Below are positions 61,676 through 64,000 of a stretch of 64,000 nt of DNA, piece by piece. This DNA comes from Methylomonas sp. ZR1. Its GTDB lineage: Bacteria > Pseudomonadota > Gammaproteobacteria > Methylococcales > Methylomonadaceae. The stretch covers positions 4,092,001-4,156,000 of the forward strand of contig NZ_RCST01000001.1 in the NCBI RefSeq assembly GCF_013141865.1, given 5' to 3'. How positions within the stretch are numbered: the first letter of the stretch is position 1; each line of letters opens with the position of its first letter. Position numbers and translations under genes: made by a program. The notes below the pieces were generated by a model. It was not told the DNA's origin and did not search any database. It was given only the letters and a program-made list of their open reading frames with translations.

Positions 61676-62524
61676 ATGAGTGACAACGACTTTATTCTCT
61701 CCGCCGCCGGGGTGCGCATGCCGGGGATTATTTACGGCACGGCCTGGAAGCAGGAGCGTACCGCCGCGCTGGTGGAACAGGCGCTAACGCTGGGGTTTCG
61801 CGGCATCGACACGGCTTGCCAGCCCAAGCATTACCACGAGGCCGGGGTTGGCGAAGGTGTACTGGCGGCTTGCCGGACGTTGGGCTTGGCGCGGTCCGAG
61901 CTATATTTGCAAACCAAGTTCACGCCGCTGAACGGCCACGATCCGTTACGCATCCCTTACGACCCCAAAGCCAGTCTGCCCGAGCAAGTCGCGCAATCCT
62001 TCCAGGTTTCGTTAAACAATCTGCAAACCGATCATCTGGATGGTCTGGTGCTGCATTCGCCGCTGGCGGACCGCAAGCAATTGCTGGAGGTTTGGCAAGC
62101 ATTGGAAGCGATTCAGCAAAGCGGCGGTGCCAAGCAACTGGGCATCAGCAATTGCTATGATCCTAAATTATTCGAATTTTTGTACGATAACGCCACGGTT
62201 AAACCCGCTGTGTTGCAGAACCGGTTTTATGCCGATACCGGCTACGACAAACAGCTGCGGGCGTTTTGCCGGCAGCGGCAGATCGTCTATCAAAGCTTTT
62301 GGACGCTGACGGCCAACCCCAAAGTCCTGGCTGACACGGCTGTAAAAACGCTGGCGGAAAAATACCAGCGTGGCCCGGCGCAAATATTCTTCCGCTATTT
62401 AACGCAGATAGGCATCGTGCCTTTAACCGGCACCACATCCGCCGAGCATATCCGCGAGGATTTGGCTATTTTCGAGTTTGAATTGACTAGCGCGGAATGC
62501 GCGGCGGTGGAAGCCTTGCTTTAA
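61676..62524 (+). CDS. Aldo/keto reductase
   Basis: A TIM-barrel AKR of 282 residues. The catalytic set appears as Asp in RGIDTACQ, Tyr in KHYHEAG, Lys in LQTKF and His in VLHSPL, with C-terminal VPLTGTTSAEHI. The Tyr segment is slightly offset from the textbook DTAxxYGNE. The start at 61676 has CGGGAG upstream; an in-frame start 51 bases earlier is less likely. It acts on an unknown carbonyl with NAD(P)H. Confidence 0.87.
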   Translation: MSDNDFILSAAGVRMPGIIYGTAWKQERTAALVEQALTLGFRGIDTACQPKHYHEAGVGEGVLAACRTLGLARSELYLQTKFTPLNGHDPLRIPYDPKASLPEQVAQSFQVSLNNLQTDHLDGLVLHSPLADRKQLLEVWQALEAIQQSGGAKQLGISNCYDPKLFEFLYDNATVKPAVLQNRFYADTGYDKQLRAFCRQRQIVYQSFWTLTANPKVLADTAVKTLAEKYQRGPAQIFFRYLTQIGIVPLTGTTSAEHIREDLAIFEFELTSAECAAVEALL

Positions 62525-62829
62525 GCGTGGTTCGACGTCGCTAAGAATCAATAGCCAATTCCCAAAAAAAAGCCTCTCCCCCGGCAGAGGCTTATAGAAC
62601 GGCGGTAAGCCACTGATTTATAACCCTCATCCTAACCTTCTCCCGAAGGGAGAAGGAACAAAACCCCTCTTTTACGATACCCCCGAGGAGAGAAGCTTTT
62701 CTTAAAGCCCACAAGCTGCCAAGTTTGTAATGGATCTCTATTGACCTGACCCATCATCAACTGATTTGCCCAGTTAACGGTTAAGGCTTTTATAATAACG
62801 GGAACCTTGCCTCTTCAAGCCCAAATGTC
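62525..62829. other. Intergenic region with terminator hairpin and dispersed palindrome
   Basis: An 8-bp stem AGCCTCT/AGAGGCT at 62570-62593 is preceded by eight A residues, so it would terminate minus-strand transcription and may also act on the AKR transcript. At 62636-62656 is a perfect 9-bp palindrome CCTTCTCCC-GAA-GGGAGAAGG, typical of dispersed repeats. No gene is present. Confidence 0.6.
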
Positions 62830-64000
62830 ATGCTGATTAACCGTTATCTGCGTCAATTTGCCTACCTATGCAGCGGGCTTTGCCTGGTGCATGCCAACGT
62901 GCTTGCTCAAGGAAACCCGGCCGACATCGAAGCGACCAACGAATTGCTGCCGCTAAGTTGGGAGGAACTCACCGAACTGGAAGTATCCAGCCTGGCGCGG
63001 CAAGAACAAACGGTTAAAGACAGCCCGGCCGCCGCGTTCGTGATTACCTCGGAAGACATCCGCCGCTCCGGCGCCACCAGCCTCCCGGAAGTGCTGCGCA
63101 TGGTGCCAGGCATGAATGTAGCGAAAATCAATGCTTGGAATTGGGCGGTCAGCGCGCGCGGCTTTAACGATTTATACGCCAACAAACTGCAAGTGATGAT
63201 AGACGGCCGCAGCATCTACGATCCGTTGATCAGCGGCGTGTATTGGGGCCAGCAAAACCCGTCGCTGCCGGATATAGAGCGCATCGAAGTATTGCGCGGC
63301 CCAAGCGGCAGTTTGTGGGGCGCCAATGCCGTGAACGGCACTATCAACATCATCACCCGTTCGGCCCGCGATACCCAGGGTGGCTTGCTCAATGCCGGCG
63401 GCGGCACCGAGGAACGCGGTTTCGGCGGGATTCGTTACGGCCAGAAATTGTCGGAATCCACTTTCCTGCGCGGTACGATCAGCACGATGGTGCGCGACGC
63501 CAGTATCGATCTGGCCGGCCAGCAAGACACTCACGACACCGGCGATACCGAAACCGCTAATTTCCGCCTGGACAGCCAGCTCAGCGCCCAGGATAAATTG
63601 ATGCTGGAAGCCAATGTCTCCCGTTACCGGCTGGGCGGTTACTATATCGGCAAAACCTCGACGAACGCGCCGCTGTGGCAAAACGATGATTTCGGCAGGG
63701 ACGGCGTGACGGGCAGTTTGCAGGGCAATTGGTCTCATCGCACCGACAGCGGCCACGACTGGCGACTGAATATGGCGTTTACCCAAACCGAATGGCAACT
63801 GGCGGTGAATCGGATGAGCCGCTCGCATTACGATTTGGACTTTCAACACACCCTGCCGGCCATCATCGACAACCACAAACTGATGTGGGGGGTGAACTAT
63901 CAAAATATCTCCGATAGTTTCGATAACACGCTGACCCTGGGTTTTGAACCCGAGCAATTAACGCAGCACAATGTCGGGGTATTTTTACAGGATCAAATCG
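62830..64000 (+). CDS. TonB-dependent receptor, 3' truncated by window edge
   Basis: An open frame runs from the ATG at 62830 to the window end (390 codons). A signal peptide (SGLCLVHANVLAQG) is followed by a region ending in the plug domain: FVITSEDIRRSGA, LPEVLRMVPGMNVAK, ARGFNDLYANKLQVMIDGR, IERIEVLRGPSGSLWGANAVNGTINIIT, all standard for outer-membrane TonB receptors. The barrel has begun. The ligand is not known; no TonB box was assigned, and no cobalamin riboswitch was found upstream. Confidence 0.92.
   Translation, partial: MLINRYLRQFAYLCSGLCLVHANVLAQGNPADIEATNELLPLSWEELTELEVSSLARQEQTVKDSPAAAFVITSEDIRRSGATSLPEVLRMVPGMNVAKINAWNWAVSARGFNDLYANKLQVMIDGRSIYDPLISGVYWGQQNPSLPDIERIEVLRGPSGSLWGANAVNGTINIITRSARDTQGGLLNAGGGTEERGFGGIRYGQKLSESTFLRGTISTMVRDASIDLAGQQDTHDTGDTETANFRLDSQLSAQDKLMLEANVSRYRLGGYYIGKTSTNAPLWQNDDFGRDGVTGSLQGNWSHRTDSGHDWRLNMAFTQTEWQLAVNRMSRSHYDLDFQHTLPAIIDNHKLMWGVNYQNISDSFDNTLTLGFEPEQLTQHNVGVFLQDQI

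Noticed and set aside
62590..62829. Cobalamin riboswitch ahead of the TonB-dependent receptor
   Set aside because: GCCACTG occurs by chance near 62610, but the other conserved boxes of the B12 element are missing.

Overview
The window looks like chromosomal DNA of a gammaproteobacterial (type I) methanotroph, most likely Methylomonas or a close relative. The main reason is a three-gene membrane monooxygenase operon at 21.7-24.5 kb whose subunits run A-B-C. That order is typical of the divergent particulate monooxygenase pXMO (pxmABC), not of the usual pmoCAB. A proteobacterial housekeeping block and a C-terminal sorting signal of the PEP-CTERM type fit this placement. The genus is an inference; the operon identity rests on clear PmoA/PmoB/PmoC sequence features.

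Layout. 0-3.9 kb: end of an RND efflux adaptor and its 1035-residue permease. 4.4-6.7 kb: a secreted lipoprotein zinc peptidase with a PKD domain. 7-9.8 kb: an ABC-F ATPase (YheS type), a small membrane protein and a universal stress protein. 9.8-14.9 kb: cobalamin lower-ligand and late-assembly genes cobU, cobT, cobS, bluB and cobQ, with a TM2-domain gene between cobT and cobS. 15-19.3 kb: an HxlR regulator divergent from oxidoreductases (SDR, broken MDR, intact MDR, SDR), then a TetR regulator. 19.4-26.8 kb: pxmABC followed on the same strand by an MFS transporter, a tautomerase and a DUF1993 protein, with a divergent LysR regulator and a yellow/royal-jelly-like secreted protein beyond it. 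27-32.3 kb: repeats, small genes and three insertion sequences (IS110, a frameshifted IS481-like copy, and an intact IS5 with CTAG target duplication 20 bases downstream of glmS).

32.4-47 kb: a block often found near the replication origin, all on the minus strand: mnmG-rsmG-parA-parB, atpIBEFHAGDC, glmU, glmS. The atp operon has a good sigma-70 promoter ahead of atpI and a strong intrinsic terminator after atpC. 47-53.6 kb: a small basic protein containing a 19-bp perfect hairpin, ribA, a Lon-like protease, a receiver-HATPase fusion, a GNAT enzyme, a zinc-ribbon membrane protein with an HEAGH motif, and a small membrane protein.

53.7-59.4 kb: a compact five-gene accessory Hsp70 operon: a large TPR-like protein, a J-domain protein with PPD instead of HPD, a GrpE-like factor, an HscC-sized Hsp70 and a zinc-ribbon protein, overlapping or tightly spaced. 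59.8-64 kb: a secreted repeat protein with a PEP-CTERM-like tail, an aldo/keto reductase and the start of a TonB-dependent receptor that leaves the window.

The two regions most worth follow-up are the extended pxm locus, whose catalytic substrate is not settled, and the accessory Hsp70 operon. No tRNA, rRNA or CRISPR array was recognised.
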